64,000 nucleotides of DNA from Novosphingobium decolorationis (GTDB taxonomy: Bacteria; Pseudomonadota; Alphaproteobacteria; Sphingomonadales; Sphingomonadaceae): assembly GCF_018417475.1 (NCBI RefSeq), contig NZ_CP054856.1:620001-684000 (forward strand), read 5' to 3'. Positions 31,654-42,216 of the stretch are shown piece by piece. The position numbers and the translations under genes are program-made. The notes under the pieces were generated by a model, which was not told the origin of the DNA, did not search any database, and was given only the letters and a program-made list of their open reading frames with translations. The first letter of the stretch is position 1. Each line of letters opens with the position of its first letter.

Positions 31654-33191
31654 CAGTGTGCCCCCCCATGCGCAGAGACTTCTTCGTGCGCAGGCTTAGG
31701 ATTGCCTGCCGTCGGCTTGGCATCACCCTCCGGCGCCGCACGGGCGATCCGGGCTTCCAGCGCAGCAATATCGGCGCGCATCGGAGCCATGAAGCTCTCA
31801 GGGTAGATGCCCATCCACAGGACCGGGATACCAAGCGCGACAACCATCAGGATCTCACGCGCGTCCAGGTCCGGCATGGCGGCGGCATCGGCGTTCTTCT
31901 GGGGGCCAAAGACCACCCGGCGGTAAAGGTAGAGCATGTAGGCCGCACCCAGGATGATGCTGGTGGTGGAGATAAGGCCAACCCAGCTCGAGACCTGGTA
32001 GGCGCCTGCAAGGCTCAGGAATTCGCCAACGAACCCGCTGGTCCCCGGCAGACCGATGGAAGCCATCGTGAACAGCAGGAAGAACAGCGCGTAACGCGGC
32101 ATGTTGATGGCAAGACCGCCGTAGCGGGCGATCTCACGGGTGTGGAGACGATCGTAGATGATGCCCACGCACAGGAACAGCGCACCCGACACGAGGCCGT
32201 GGCTCAGCATGACCAGCATCGAACCTTCAAGACCCTGCGCGTTGAACGCGAAGAGACCGACGGTGACGATCGCCATATGCGCAACCGACGAGTAGGCGAT
32301 CAGCTTCTTCATGTCGTCCTGCACCAGCGCGATGAGCGAGGTGACGACAACCGCGGTCATCGAGAGGCCCCAGATCAGCGGCGCAAACTGCGCCGACGCT
32401 TCAGGGAACATCGGAAGCGAGAAGCGGATGAAACCGTAACCACCCATCTTCAGAAGGACACCGGCCAGGATGACCGAGCCTGCCGTCGGCGCCTGAACGT
32501 GCGCTGCGGGAAGCCAGGTGTGCACCGGCCACATCGGCATCTTCACGGCAAAGCTCGCGAAGAAGGCCAGCCACAGCCAGGTCTGCGCCTGCGGATCGAA
32601 ATCGTAGGCCATCAGGGTCGGGATGTCGGTCGTGCCCGACACGTTCACCATCCACAGCATCGCGATCAGCATCAGCACCGAGCCGAGAAGCGTGTAGAGG
32701 AAGAACTTGTAGGACGCGTAGATACGGTCCGCACCGCCCCAGATGCCGATGATCAGGTACATCGGGATCAGGCCAGCTTCGAAGAAGATGTAGAACAGGA
32801 AGAGATCCTGAGCGGCAAACACGCCGATCATGAGCATCTCGACCAGCAGGAAGGCGGCCATGTACTCGCCCACACGCTTTTCGACCGACTTCCAGCTCGC
32901 GCCGATGCAGACCGGCATGAGGAAGACGGAAAGCATGATCAGGAGCAGAGCAATGCCATCGATACCCAAGGCATACTTGAAGCCCGCGAAGAGCTCGTGG
33001 CTCTCCTGGAACTGCCACTGGGCACCGCCCACATCGAAGTTAAGCCAAAGGACAACACCAAGAGCCAGATTGGCCAGGGTTGCCGCCAGCGCGAGGACAC
33101 GCGCTGACTTGGCATCAAGGTAAAGACACACCAGTGCCGCCGCGAGCGGCACCAGGAGCATCAGACTGAGGATCGGAAAACCACTCATCAT
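31653..33191 (-). CDS. nuoM: NADH-quinone oxidoreductase subunit M
   Basis: This 512-residue antiporter-like subunit has the expected FYIFFEAGLIPMYLIIGIWGG helix with its Glu, KMPMWPVHTWLPAAHVQAPT with its Lys, and a Lys in DDMKKLIAYSSVAHM. The C-terminal tail is charged and Ala/Gly/Pro-rich, ending in HEEVSAHGGAH, and extends past the last helix more than in E. coli. It starts one base after the nuoL stop. Confidence 0.97.
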   Translation of the reverse strand: MMSGFPILSLMLLVPLAAALVCLYLDAKSARVLALAATLANLALGVVLWLNFDVGGAQWQFQESHELFAGFKYALGIDGIALLLIMLSVFLMPVCIGASWKSVEKRVGEYMAAFLLVEMLMIGVFAAQDLFLFYIFFEAGLIPMYLIIGIWGGADRIYASYKFFLYTLLGSVLMLIAMLWMVNVSGTTDIPTLMAYDFDPQAQTWLWLAFFASFAVKMPMWPVHTWLPAAHVQAPTAGSVILAGVLLKMGGYGFIRFSLPMFPEASAQFAPLIWGLSMTAVVVTSLIALVQDDMKKLIAYSSVAHMAIVTVGLFAFNAQGLEGSMLVMLSHGLVSGALFLCVGIIYDRLHTREIARYGGLAINMPRYALFFLLFTMASIGLPGTSGFVGEFLSLAGAYQVSSWVGLISTTSIILGAAYMLYLYRRVVFGPQKNADAAAMPDLDAREILMVVALGIPVLWMGIYPESFMAPMRADIAALEARIARAAPEGDAKPTAGNPKPAHEEVSAHGGAH

Positions 33192-33192
33192 C

Positions 33193-35220
33193 TTATCCCG
33201 CGATCACCCAGCTGATGGCGCCAACAAGGCCCAGCAGCATGACAAGAGCGTAGCTGTACAGGTAGCCCGACTGGACCTTCTGCGCGTAGGTCGAACCCTT
33301 GGACACGACCCAGGCCGCGCCGTCCGGACCGAACCGGTCGATAATCCCGATATCGAGCACCTTCCAGAACAGCTTGCCGAAAGCGAAGGCGCCCTTGATG
33401 AACACGAGATTGTAAAGTTCGTCGAACATCCACTTGCGGTAGACGAAGGTGTAGACCGGACCGATCTGCTCCACGACCTTGGCGGGGAACGACGTGTTCT
33501 TGATGTAACCGTACCAGGCAATGACCAGGCCGATCAGCATCACGATAAAGGGCATGTACTTATAGATACCCGAGACACCGTGCATCGCGTGGATCAGGTG
33601 TTCGTGGAAGACGAGACCGCCCTTCCAGAACTCACCCGTGCCCTCACTGACGAACCAGTGCTGGAACGCGAAGCCGGCAACCACAGCACCAACCGAGAGG
33701 ATGATCAGCGGCAGAAGCATGACCAGCGGGCTCTCGTGCGGGTGGTAACCACCGGTGCCTTCGAGTGCGTGGCCGTGATCGCCGTGGCCATGGTCGTCAT
33801 GACCGTGGCCGTGCGCATCATGAACGGCGTGCTGGATGTGCTCCGAACCGGCCCAACGGGGCTTGCCGAAGAAGGTGAGGAACACCAGGCGCCACGAGTA
33901 GAAGCTCGTCATGAGCGCCGCGGCGATACCCATCCAGTAGGCGAAGAGGCCCATCGAGGTGCCGCTTGCGAAAGCGGCTTCGATGATCGAGTCCTTCGAG
34001 TAGTACCCGGCAAAGCCGACACCGAAAAGACCCACGCCCGTGATGGCCAGCGTGCCCATCGTCATGGCCCAGAAGGTTACCGGGATCTTCTTGCGAAGGT
34101 CCCCGTAGAACCGCATGTCCTGCTCGTGGTGCATCGCGTGGATGACCGAACCGGCGCAGAGGAACAGCAGGGCCTTGAAAAAGGCGTGCGTGAAGAGGTG
34201 GAACATCGCCGAGCCGAACGCGCCGACACCGATGGCGAAGAACATGTAGCCGAGCTGCGAACAGGTCGAGTACGCGATCACGCGCTTGATGTCCCACTGC
34301 GTGCAGCCAACGGTAGCCGCGAAGAAGCAGGTGGCCGCACCGATGAAGGTGATCACCGTCATCGTCGTCGCGCTGGCTTCGAACATGGGCGAGAGACGGC
34401 AGCACATGAAGACACCGGCGGTGACCATGGTCGCCGCGTGGATGAGGGCCGAGACCGGGGTCGGGCCTTCCATCGCGTCCGGGAGCCAGGTGTGGAGGCC
34501 CAGCTGTGCCGACTTGCCCATCGCGCCCACGAACAGCAGCAGCGTGATCACCGTCATCGTGTCGGCACGCATGCCGAGGAAGCCGATGGTCGAGCCCGCC
34601 ATGCCCGGAACCGCATCAAGGATCTCGGGGATCGAGACGGTGCCGAAGACGATGTAGGTCGCAAAGATGCCGAGCATGAAGCCAAGGTCACCAACACGGT
34701 TGACAACGAAGGCCTTGATAGCGGCGGCCCCTGCCGAAGGCTTGCGCAGGTAGAAGCCGATGAGAAGGTACGAGGCGAGGCCCACGCCTTCCCAACCGAA
34801 GAACATCTGCACCAGGTTGTCGGCCGTCACCAGCATGAGCATCATGAAGGTGAAGAGCGAGAGGTAGGCGAAGAAGCGCGGCTTGTCCGGCTCGTCGTCC
34901 ATGTACCCCCACGAGTAGAGGTGCACGAGCGAGGAGACCGACGTCACGACGACCAACATGACCGCGGTCAGCGTATCGACGCGCAGCGCCCAGTCGAAGA
35001 CGAAGCTACCCGAGGCAACCCAGTGCAGGACCGGAACCACCGTCGGCTCGGCCGAGCCGGTAAGGTAGGGGATGAAGACCGACCAGGACAGGGCAGCGGA
35101 GATGAACAGGCCCACGGTCGTGATGACCTTGGCCGGCATTCCACCGAGATCCTTGTTCCCAAGGCCAGTGATGATCGCTGCCAGAAGCGGCAGGAATACG
35201 ATGATCAGGATCGGGTGCAA
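33193..35220 (-). CDS. nuoL: NADH-quinone oxidoreductase subunit L
   Basis: NuoL is the distal antiporter-like subunit with the long lateral helix. The 675 residues contain FFGWEGVGLASYLLIGF, the Lys-bearing KSAQLGLHTWLPDAMEGPTPVSALIHAATMV and KRVIAYSTCSQLGYM. A His/Asp-rich insert (HDAHGHGHDDHGHGDHGH) lies near residue 475, in a loop before the lateral helix. Such His-rich loops occur in some alphaproteobacterial NuoL proteins and could bind metal. Confidence 0.97.
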   Translation of the reverse strand: MHPILIIVFLPLLAAIITGLGNKDLGGMPAKVITTVGLFISAALSWSVFIPYLTGSAEPTVVPVLHWVASGSFVFDWALRVDTLTAVMLVVVTSVSSLVHLYSWGYMDDEPDKPRFFAYLSLFTFMMLMLVTADNLVQMFFGWEGVGLASYLLIGFYLRKPSAGAAAIKAFVVNRVGDLGFMLGIFATYIVFGTVSIPEILDAVPGMAGSTIGFLGMRADTMTVITLLLFVGAMGKSAQLGLHTWLPDAMEGPTPVSALIHAATMVTAGVFMCCRLSPMFEASATTMTVITFIGAATCFFAATVGCTQWDIKRVIAYSTCSQLGYMFFAIGVGAFGSAMFHLFTHAFFKALLFLCAGSVIHAMHHEQDMRFYGDLRKKIPVTFWAMTMGTLAITGVGLFGVGFAGYYSKDSIIEAAFASGTSMGLFAYWMGIAAALMTSFYSWRLVFLTFFGKPRWAGSEHIQHAVHDAHGHGHDDHGHGDHGHALEGTGGYHPHESPLVMLLPLIILSVGAVVAGFAFQHWFVSEGTGEFWKGGLVFHEHLIHAMHGVSGIYKYMPFIVMLIGLVIAWYGYIKNTSFPAKVVEQIGPVYTFVYRKWMFDELYNLVFIKGAFAFGKLFWKVLDIGIIDRFGPDGAAWVVSKGSTYAQKVQSGYLYSYALVMLLGLVGAISWVIAG

Positions 35221-35224
35221 GGCC

Positions 35225-35530
35225 TTATCCCTTCATCCGGTTGACGTCGTCGACGGCGATGGTGCCGCGGCCACGGAAGTAGATAACGAGGATCGCCAGA
35301 CCCACCGCGGCTTCACCTGCGGCAACGGTCAGAACGAACATGGCGAAAATCTGGCCGGTCAGGTCACCCAGGAAGGCGCTGAACGCAACGAGATTGATGT
35401 TCACCGCAAGCAGGATGAGTTCGATCGCCATGAGGACGATGATCACGTTCTTGCGGTTGAGGAAAATGCCGAGGACACCAAGCACGAACAGGATCGAGCT
35501 CACCACGACATAGTGTTCGACGCCGATCAC
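35225..35530 (-). CDS. nuoK: NADH-quinone oxidoreductase subunit K
   Basis: The 101-residue, three-helix subunit has the two conserved membrane Glu residues used in proton transfer ([19 protein letters not shown] and [12 protein letters not shown]). It starts with a four-base overlap with nuoJ and ends four bases before nuoL. Confidence 0.97.
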   Translation of the reverse strand: MIGVEHYVVVSSILFVLGVLGIFLNRKNVIIVLMAIELILLAVNINLVAFSAFLGDLTGQIFAMFVLTVAAGEAAVGLAILVIYFRGRGTIAVDDVNRMKG

Positions 35531-36144
35531 AGCGTAACCCCCTTGCCCACTTCGGGCTTCACGTTGACGGTCGCCTCGTCGGGACGACGCGCGTTCTGCT
35601 TGGAGATGTTCTGAACGAGAGCCTCGCCGCGCTGACGATGGGTCAGGACGATGGCGCCGATCATGGCGACAAGCAGGATGATACCGGCTGCCTCGAAGAG
35701 GAACAGGTAGCGGCTGTAGAGGAGCGCACCGATCGCGGTGGTGTTCGAGACACCCTCGGCGACGGCTGCGGTACCGTCCGGCGTGCCGAGCTCGAGCGAA
35801 CCGGCGCGGTAGGCACCAATCCCGAGGACGATTTCAGCCAGAAGTACGAGCGCCACGAGCGCACCCAGCGGGAAGTAGCGAACGAAGCCTGCACGCAGTT
35901 CGGCGAAGTCGATGTCGAGCATCATGACGACGAACAGGAACAGGACGGCGACCGCGCCCACGTAAACGATGACAAGCAGCATCGCGATGAATTCGGCACC
36001 GACCAGGACCATCAGGCCGGCCGCATTGAAGAACGCCAGGATCAGCCAGAGGACCGAATGCACCGGGTTGCGCGAAAGGATGGTGATCGCGCCCGAGGCA
36101 ACGGTCATCACCGCGAAGAGATAGAAGGCAATAACGTGAATCAT
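35527..36144 (-). CDS. nuoJ: NADH-quinone oxidoreductase subunit J
   Basis: The 205-residue membrane subunit has the pi-bulge helix region [19 protein letters not shown] and the N-terminal [14 protein letters not shown] typical of NuoJ. The C-terminal 30 residues are polar. It starts 15 bases after nuoI. Confidence 0.97.
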   Translation of the reverse strand: MIHVIAFYLFAVMTVASGAITILSRNPVHSVLWLILAFFNAAGLMVLVGAEFIAMLLVIVYVGAVAVLFLFVVMMLDIDFAELRAGFVRYFPLGALVALVLLAEIVLGIGAYRAGSLELGTPDGTAAVAEGVSNTTAIGALLYSRYLFLFEAAGIILLVAMIGAIVLTHRQRGEALVQNISKQNARRPDEATVNVKPEVGKGVTL

Positions 36145-36159
36145 GACCCCGCGAGCCCC

Positions 36160-36645
36160 CTAGCGATACGGCGCATCGGCTTCAAGGTTCGCGGCAATTG
36201 CCCGCTCCCACTTATCGCCGTTCGCCAAAAGCTTAGCCTTGTCATAGAGCAGTTCCTCGCGCGTTTCGGTCGCGTATTCGAAGTTCGGCCCCTCGACGAT
36301 CGCATCCACCGGACACGCTTCCTGGCAGAAGCCGCAGTAGATGCACTTCGTCATGTCGATGTCGTAGCGCGTGGTACGGCGCGAACCGTCGTCACGCGGC
36401 GCGGCTTCGATCGTGATCGCCTGTGCCGGACAGATTGCCTCGCACAGCTTGCACGCGATACAGCGCTCCTCGCCGTTGGGATAACGGCGAAGGGCATGCT
36501 CACCACGGAAGCGAGGCGAAAGCGGGTTCTTCTCGAAGGGGTAGTTGATCGTCGCCTTCGGCTTGAAGAAGTACTTCAGCGTCAGGGTGTGGGCCTTCAC
36601 GAACTCATAGAGCGTGAAGGACTTTACGAGTTGAGCGACGCTCAT
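36160..36645 (-). CDS. nuoI: NADH-quinone oxidoreductase subunit I
   Basis: NuoI carries the two [4Fe-4S] clusters N6a and N6b that pass electrons to the quinone module. The 161 residues have both motifs: [15 protein letters not shown] and [18 protein letters not shown] 36645 is the right start, as it begins the usual [15 protein letters not shown] and overlaps the nuoH stop by one base. The frame continues upstream only as antisense-free noise inside nuoH. Confidence 0.97.
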   Translation of the reverse strand: MSVAQLVKSFTLYEFVKAHTLTLKYFFKPKATINYPFEKNPLSPRFRGEHALRRYPNGEERCIACKLCEAICPAQAITIEAAPRDDGSRRTTRYDIDMTKCIYCGFCQEACPVDAIVEGPNFEYATETREELLYDKAKLLANGDKWERAIAANLEADAPYR

Positions 36646-37688
36646 CAGGAATACCTCGTCAGCATCAGGTAGCCCGAGACCAGGACCACGAAGAGGAGCG
36701 AAACCGGCAGGAAGACCTTCCAGCCAAGACGCATCAGCTGGTCGTAGCGGTAGCGCGGGACGGTCGCCTTCACCCAGGAGAAGACGAAGAAGAAGAAGAA
36801 GACCTTGAGCAGGAACCAGATGAAGCCCGGGACAAGGTACAGCGGCGCCCAGTCCAGCGGCGGTAGCCAGCCACCGAAGAACAGCGTGGTGTTGAGCGCG
36901 CACATCAGAAGAACGTTCGCGTATTCACCCAGCCAGTAGGCGGCGAACGCCATCGACGAGTACTCGGTCTGGTAACCGGCCACGAGTTCCGATTCCGCCT
37001 CGGTAAGGTCGAAGGGCGCGCGCTGGGTTTCCGCCAGCGAGGAGATGAGGAACATCACCCACATCGGGAACAGCAGCGGATTGAACACGAAGCCGTTGAA
37101 GATGCCGAAGACATGGCCCTGCTGCGCCTTGACGATGTCGTTCATGTTGAACGTACCCGACCACAGGACGACGCAGATGATGATGAAGCCAATGGAGACT
37201 TCATACGAGATCATCTGGGCCGATGCGCGCATCGCCGAGAAGAAGGGATACTTCGAGTTCGAAGCCCAGCCCGCCATGATCGTGCCGTAGACACCCAGCG
37301 AGCTGATCGCGAGGATGTAGAGCAGGCCGACGTTGATGTCGGCGAGCATCGCGCCCGAGTTGAAGGGGATCACCGCCCAGGCCATCAGCGCGATGGTGAA
37401 GGTCACCACCGGTGCGATGAGGAAGATGCCCTTGTTCGCGGCCGAGGGAACGATGGTTTCCTGGAGGAAAACCTTCAGACCGTCTGCGAACGACTGGAGG
37501 AGGCCGAACGGGCCGACCACGTTGGGGCCACGGCGAAGCGCCATGGCAGCCCAGATCTTGCGGTCGACGTAGATGATCATCGCAACGGCCAGCATGAGCG
37601 GCAGGGCGATGAGCAGAATGCCGCAGATGGTCGCGACAAACCACGCCCAGTCATAGGTCATTCCAAGCGATTGGAAGAAAGCGGTCAT
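36645..37688 (-). CDS. nuoH: NADH-quinone oxidoreductase subunit H
   Basis: NuoH forms much of the quinone chamber at the membrane interface. The 347 residues include [26 protein letters not shown], the cytosolic loop [26 protein letters not shown], and [14 protein letters not shown] near the end. It overlaps nuoG by four bases and nuoI by one. Confidence 0.98.
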   Translation of the reverse strand: MTAFFQSLGMTYDWAWFVATICGILLIALPLMLAVAMIIYVDRKIWAAMALRRGPNVVGPFGLLQSFADGLKVFLQETIVPSAANKGIFLIAPVVTFTIALMAWAVIPFNSGAMLADINVGLLYILAISSLGVYGTIMAGWASNSKYPFFSAMRASAQMISYEVSIGFIIICVVLWSGTFNMNDIVKAQQGHVFGIFNGFVFNPLLFPMWVMFLISSLAETQRAPFDLTEAESELVAGYQTEYSSMAFAAYWLGEYANVLLMCALNTTLFFGGWLPPLDWAPLYLVPGFIWFLLKVFFFFFVFSWVKATVPRYRYDQLMRLGWKVFLPVSLLFVVLVSGYLMLTRYS

Positions 37689-39703
37689 TCCGCGGCCTCC
37701 GCGATCTCTTCCCCGTGAAGCAGTTCAGCCGAACACTGCTGCATCACCGCGCTGGCGCGCGCGATGGGGTTGGTCAGATAGAAGTCCTTGATCGGATAAG
37801 CGATCACACCGGAAGCGGAGCCGCCACCGACAGGCAGGTCCTGGCCGTAGTCGGCCAGACCTTCGCTGCCAAGTGCAGGAACCTCAGCGGCCATTGCGGC
37901 ACGCAGTTCCTCGAAGCTGTCGAAGCCGACCGAGACCCCGAAGGCATCGGCCATGGCCCGCAGGATCGTCCAGTCCTCACGGGCATCGCCCGGAGCAAAG
38001 ACCGCCTTGTCCGAAAGCTGAACGCGGCCTTCCGTGTTGACGTACGTGCCGTTCTTCTCGGTGTAGGCCGCAGCCGGCAGGATGACGTCGGCCGCGTGCG
38101 CGCCCTTGTCCCCGTGGTGGCCGATGTAGACGACCATGGAGTTCGCGAACTTCGTGAAGTCCACTTCGTCCGACCCCAGCGCCAGCAGCACCTTGGGAGC
38201 GGCAGCGACGAGATCGGCGATACCGCCCTTCTGTGCGTAGCCCAGCATCAGGCCGCCCATGCGGGCCGCCGAGAGGTGCAGGACGTTGAAGCCGTTCCAG
38301 GTCGAACCGTCTTCCAGTTCACGCACGAGCTTGAGCTGGCTGGCGATCGAAAGCGATGCTTCGAGGCCGCCACGGCCCAGCCCTGCCCCGCCGACGATCA
38401 TCGCCGGACGCTTGGCAGCCGAAAGGGCATCCCACGCGTGCTGGGGAAGCTGGTTCAGAACCGAGAGGTCTTCGCCGAGGAACTCGCCACCGAACGTGGT
38501 TTCCCACTCCGGACCGATCAGGAAGACCTTGGCACCGCGCTTGACCGCCTTGCGCAGACGGACGTTGACGAGCGGAGCCTCGGTGCGGACCTGACTGCCC
38601 ACGATCAGGATCGCGTCAGCCGTCTCGATGTCGTTGAAGCCGGTATTGAAGTTCACCGCGGCCAGGTTCGAGCAGTCGTAGTCCATGCCGGTCTGACGAC
38701 CTTCCAGGAGCGACGAACCGAGCGCGCCGAGCAGCTTCTTGGCCGCAAACATTGTCTCGCAGTCGAGCATGTCACCCGCGACGGCCGCAATCGAGTTGCC
38801 CGGATTGAGCGAAGCGATGGCCGAGAAGGCCTCCTGCCAGCTCACCGCGACCAGCTTGCCGTCCTTGCGCAGGAACGGCTTGTCGAGACGGCGCTTGGTC
38901 AGGCCATCGACCTGGTAGCGCGCCTTGTCCGAGATCCATTCCTCGTTGACGTCATCGTTGACGCGCGGAAGCACGCGAAGCACTTCACGGCCACGGCTGT
39001 CGATGCGGATGTTCGAACCCACAGCGTCGGAGACGTCGATGCCGATCGTCTTCTTGAGCTCCCAGGGACGGGCCTCGAACGCGTAGGGACGCGAAGTCAG
39101 CGCGCCGACCGGGCACAGGTCGATCACATTGGCCGACATCTCGTGCGTGGCCGCCTTCTCGAGGTAGGTCGTGATCTGCATGTTCTCGCCGCGATAGATC
39201 GCGCCGATCTCGTCCACGCCGGCGATCTCCTCGGAGAAGCGCACGCAGCGGGTACAGTGAATGCAGCGCGTCATCGTGGTCTTGATGAGCGGGCCCATGT
39301 TCTTGGTGGTGACGGCGCGCTTGCTTTCGTCGTAGCGCGAACCGCCACGGCCATAGGCCACCGACTGGTCCTGAAGGTCGCACTCGCCGCCCTGGTCACA
39401 GATCGGGCAGTCGAGCGGGTGGTTGATGAGGAGGAACTCCATCACGCCTTCGCGCGCCTTCTTGACCATCTCGGAGTCCGTGCGGATCTCCTGGCCTTCG
39501 TTGGCGGGCAGCGCACAGGACGCCTGCGGCTTGGGCGGTCCGGGCTTCACCTCGACCAGGCACATGCGGCAGTTGCCGGCGATGCTCAGGCGCTCGTGGT
39601 AGCAGAAGCGCGGGATTTCCTTGCCGGCGAGTTCGCAGGCCTGCAGGACGGTTGCGCCCTGCGGTACCTCGATTTCTACGCCGTCTACTTTGACCTTGGG
39701 CAT
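37685..39703 (-). CDS. nuoG: NADH-quinone oxidoreductase subunit G
   Basis: NuoG holds the N1b, N4 and N5 iron-sulfur clusters of the peripheral arm. The 672 residues start with a plant-type 2Fe-2S domain ([19 protein letters not shown]), then [14 protein letters not shown], the His-ligand region, and [17 protein letters not shown] for the 4Fe-4S cluster, followed by a molybdopterin-oxidoreductase-like domain that has lost cofactor. The length is that of the short alphaproteobacterial/mitochondrial form, without the extra N7 cluster. Confidence 0.97.
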   Translation of the reverse strand: MPKVKVDGVEIEVPQGATVLQACELAGKEIPRFCYHERLSIAGNCRMCLVEVKPGPPKPQASCALPANEGQEIRTDSEMVKKAREGVMEFLLINHPLDCPICDQGGECDLQDQSVAYGRGGSRYDESKRAVTTKNMGPLIKTTMTRCIHCTRCVRFSEEIAGVDEIGAIYRGENMQITTYLEKAATHEMSANVIDLCPVGALTSRPYAFEARPWELKKTIGIDVSDAVGSNIRIDSRGREVLRVLPRVNDDVNEEWISDKARYQVDGLTKRRLDKPFLRKDGKLVAVSWQEAFSAIASLNPGNSIAAVAGDMLDCETMFAAKKLLGALGSSLLEGRQTGMDYDCSNLAAVNFNTGFNDIETADAILIVGSQVRTEAPLVNVRLRKAVKRGAKVFLIGPEWETTFGGEFLGEDLSVLNQLPQHAWDALSAAKRPAMIVGGAGLGRGGLEASLSIASQLKLVRELEDGSTWNGFNVLHLSAARMGGLMLGYAQKGGIADLVAAAPKVLLALGSDEVDFTKFANSMVVYIGHHGDKGAHAADVILPAAAYTEKNGTYVNTEGRVQLSDKAVFAPGDAREDWTILRAMADAFGVSVGFDSFEELRAAMAAEVPALGSEGLADYGQDLPVGGGSASGVIAYPIKDFYLTNPIARASAVMQQCSAELLHGEEIAEAAE

Positions 39704-41004
39704 TATTCAGCAGCCTCCGGCATGTTTTCGGCAATCCGGCGTTCCAGCTCGGGGCGGAAATGACGGATCAGACCCTGGATCGGCCATGCAGCGGCGTCAC
39801 CAAGGGCGCAGATGGTGTGGCCTTCGACCTGCTTGGTCACCTGGAACAGCATGTCGATTTCTTCAACCGACGCATCGCCGGTGCGCAGGCGCTCCATGAC
39901 GCGCCACATCCAGCCCGTGCCTTCGCGGCACGGCGTGCACTGGCCGCAGCTCTCGTGCTTGTAGAAGTACGAGATGCGGCTGATGGCGCGCACGATGTCG
40001 GTGGACTTGTCCATGACGATGATCGCCGCGGTACCGAGGCCGGAGCCCACGGCCTTGAGGCCGTCGTAGTCCATCGGGCAGTCGATGATATCCTTGGCGG
40101 GCACCAGCGGAACCGACGAACCACCCGGGATCACGGCGAGGAGGTTGTCCCAACCGCCGCGAATGCCACCGCAGTGCTTCTCGATCAGTTCGCGGAAGGA
40201 GATCGACATCTCCTCTTCCACGACGCAGGGCTTGTCGACGTGTCCCGAGATCTGGAACAGCTTGGTGCCGCGGTTGTTCTCGTTGCCGAAGCTCGAGAAC
40301 CAGGCCGCGCCGCGCCGCATGATGGTGGGCGCAACCGCGATCGATTCCACGTTGTTCACGGTGGTCGGGCAGCCATAGAGGCCGGCACCGGCCGGGAACG
40401 GCGGCTTGAGACGGGGCTGGCCCTTCTTGCCTTCCAGGCTCTCGATCATCGCGGTTTCCTCACCGCAGATGTACGCGCCCGCACCACGGTGGACGAAGAC
40501 GTCGAAGTCGTAACCCGAACCGCAAGCATTCTTGCCGAGCAGGCCCGCCGCGTAGGCTTCTTCACGCGCGGCGAAGAGGACTTCGGCTTCGCGGATGTAT
40601 TCGCCGCGAATGTAGATGTAGGCCGCGCGGGCACCCATTGCGAAACCGGCCACCAGCGCGCCTTCGAAAAGAAGGTGCGGGTCGTGGCGCATGATCTCGC
40701 GGTCCTTGCACGAGCCGGGCTCGGATTCGTCCGCGTTGATGACGAGGAAGCTGGGCTTGGGATTGCCGGCTGCGTCCTTGGGCGGCTCCTTGGGCATGAA
40801 CGACCACTTGAGGCCGGTCGGGAAGCCTGCGCCGCCGCGTCCGCGAAGGCCCGAGGCCTTCATTTCCTCAATGATGGCTTCCTTGCCACGGCCAAGAATA
40901 TCCTTGGTGCCGTCCCAGGCGCCGCGCGCCATGGCTTCCTTCAGGTTCCAGGGCTGGAACCCGTAGAGGTTGGTGAAAATGCGATCCTTGTCGGCGAGTG
41001 CCAT
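39703..41004 (-). CDS. nuoF: NADH-quinone oxidoreductase subunit F
   Basis: NuoF binds NADH, FMN and the N3 cluster. The 433 residues contain the NADH loop [16 protein letters not shown], the FMN region [42 protein letters not shown], and the 4Fe-4S motif [12 protein letters not shown] with a later Cys in HTICALGD. It starts three bases after nuoE. Confidence 0.98.
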   Translation of the reverse strand: MALADKDRIFTNLYGFQPWNLKEAMARGAWDGTKDILGRGKEAIIEEMKASGLRGRGGAGFPTGLKWSFMPKEPPKDAAGNPKPSFLVINADESEPGSCKDREIMRHDPHLLFEGALVAGFAMGARAAYIYIRGEYIREAEVLFAAREEAYAAGLLGKNACGSGYDFDVFVHRGAGAYICGEETAMIESLEGKKGQPRLKPPFPAGAGLYGCPTTVNNVESIAVAPTIMRRGAAWFSSFGNENNRGTKLFQISGHVDKPCVVEEEMSISFRELIEKHCGGIRGGWDNLLAVIPGGSSVPLVPAKDIIDCPMDYDGLKAVGSGLGTAAIIVMDKSTDIVRAISRISYFYKHESCGQCTPCREGTGWMWRVMERLRTGDASVEEIDMLFQVTKQVEGHTICALGDAAAWPIQGLIRHFRPELERRIAENMPEAAE

Positions 41005-41007
41005 GAC

Positions 41008-41676
41008 TTACCACTCCCCCCGGTAATCGTGATTTTCGGTGACCATGTCCTTGAGCGTGGTCGGACCACCGACCGGCTCGACCGTGTGACGACCGGGTTC
41101 CTGCGTACCAGCCTTGGGCGTCTCGCCCGCGGCCAGTGCGTCGAGCACCTTGTCGAGGCGCTCTGCGGTGAGATCCTCGTAGTTGTCGTCGTTGATCTGG
41201 ACCATCGGAGCCGAGGCGCAGTTGCCCATGCATTCGACCTCGGTGAACGACCAGAGGCCGTCTTCCGAAATATGCCCGGCCTTCATACCGCGCTTCTTGC
41301 AGGCGGAGATGAGGTCATCCGAGCCGCGCAGCATGCAGGGCGTCGTGCCGCAGACCTGGACGTGGAACCGACCGATCGGCGCGATGTTGTACATCGTGTA
41401 GAACGTGGCAACCTCGACAACGCGAATGATCGGCATTTCGAGATAGGCTGCCACGTATTCCATCACGGGGATGGGCAGCCAGCCTTGCGTGTTCTCTTCG
41501 GCGCCGACCTGGCGCTGGGCGAGGTCGAGCAGCGGCATCACGGCCGAGCGCTGACGCCCTTCCGGGTACCGCGAGAGTACGTCCTTCGCCTTTTCGGCGT
41601 TTTCAGGCGTCCAGGCAAAATTGCCCCAGCGCGCCCGCAGTTCCGGCGTATCCGGTTCGATATAGCGGTCAGCCAT
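41008..41676 (-). CDS. nuoE: NADH-quinone oxidoreductase subunit E
   Basis: NuoE carries the 2Fe-2S cluster N1a with thioredoxin-like fold. The 222 residues have the first Cys pair region in HVQVCGTTPCMLRGSDDL and the second in VECMGNCASAPMVQIND. It overlaps the small membrane protein gene upstream by eight bases. Confidence 0.97.
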   Translation of the reverse strand: MADRYIEPDTPELRARWGNFAWTPENAEKAKDVLSRYPEGRQRSAVMPLLDLAQRQVGAEENTQGWLPIPVMEYVAAYLEMPIIRVVEVATFYTMYNIAPIGRFHVQVCGTTPCMLRGSDDLISACKKRGMKAGHISEDGLWSFTEVECMGNCASAPMVQINDDNYEDLTAERLDKVLDALAAGETPKAGTQEPGRHTVEPVGGPTTLKDMVTENHDYRGEW

Positions 41677-41869
41677 GCTTACCCCTGCGCTTCAGCCACT
41701 GTTCCTGGCCGAAAAAGAAAATTTCAAAACCACCGATGGCGGTCGCCAGCATGGCGACGGTCTGCGAGGGAACCCCGCCCACCGACATCACGCCGAAATA
41801 AAACGCGACGAGGCAGAGGCCCGTAAGCCCTGCCCAGACGCGCAGCATCTCAACCGAGGAGAGGTTCAT
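41669..41869 (-). CDS. Small two-helix membrane protein inside the nuo operon
   Basis: The 66-residue product (from ATG 41869) has two hydrophobic segments, VWAGLTGLCLVAFYFGVMSV and TVAMLATAIGGFEIFFFG, then a basic tail KRRGKHG. The start overlaps the preceding stop by four bases and the end overlaps nuoE by eight, so it is tightly coupled. I recognise no family. It could assist or accompany complex I, but there is no direct evidence. Confidence 0.75.
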   Translation of the reverse strand: MNLSSVEMLRVWAGLTGLCLVAFYFGVMSVGGVPSQTVAMLATAIGGFEIFFFGQEQWLKRRGKHG

Positions 41870-42216
41870 CGAATGAACTCCACCCGGCTGCACTTGTCGC
41901 CCTCGAAGCTGTAGACGGCGAGAACGTCGAACGGCTCGACGAGTTCGGAACCGTCGCTTGCCGGACCGCGCGTGACGTGCTCACGGAAGACGACGAAGTT
42001 CTCGGTTTCCTCGATCGAGACGATCTCGGCGTGGTTCTCGGGCCACTTGACGAAGGCGGCGGCAAGGCCGGTACGTGTACCTTCCTTGCCCTCGCGCACG
42101 ACCGCACCGCGGTAACCTGCCTCGCAGGCCTCGTCGGTCATGTAGGTGACGTAGAGATCGGCGTCCTTGGCGTTGTAGGCCGCGATCATCGCCTTGGCTG
42201 TTTCGAGCTTGCTCAC
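41866..42216 (-). CDS. SnoaL/NTF2-like protein inside the nuo operon
   Basis: The 116 residues have the NTF2-like pattern: an N-terminal helix ([22 protein letters not shown]), then strands with [38 protein letters not shown]. Such cone-shaped folds serve as small isomerases or as binding proteins. It overlaps nuoD by four bases and the small membrane gene by four. A role with complex I is inferred only from location. Confidence 0.82.
   Translation of the reverse strand: MSKLETAKAMIAAYNAKDADLYVTYMTDEACEAGYRGAVVREGKEGTRTGLAAAFVKWPENHAEIVSIEETENFVVFREHVTRGPASDGSELVEPFDVLAVYSFEGDKCSRVEFIR

Noticed and set aside
33580..35244. 554-codon plus-strand frame opposite nuoL
   Set aside because: Antisense shadow of a conserved membrane protein gene; charged, repetitive translation without a domain.
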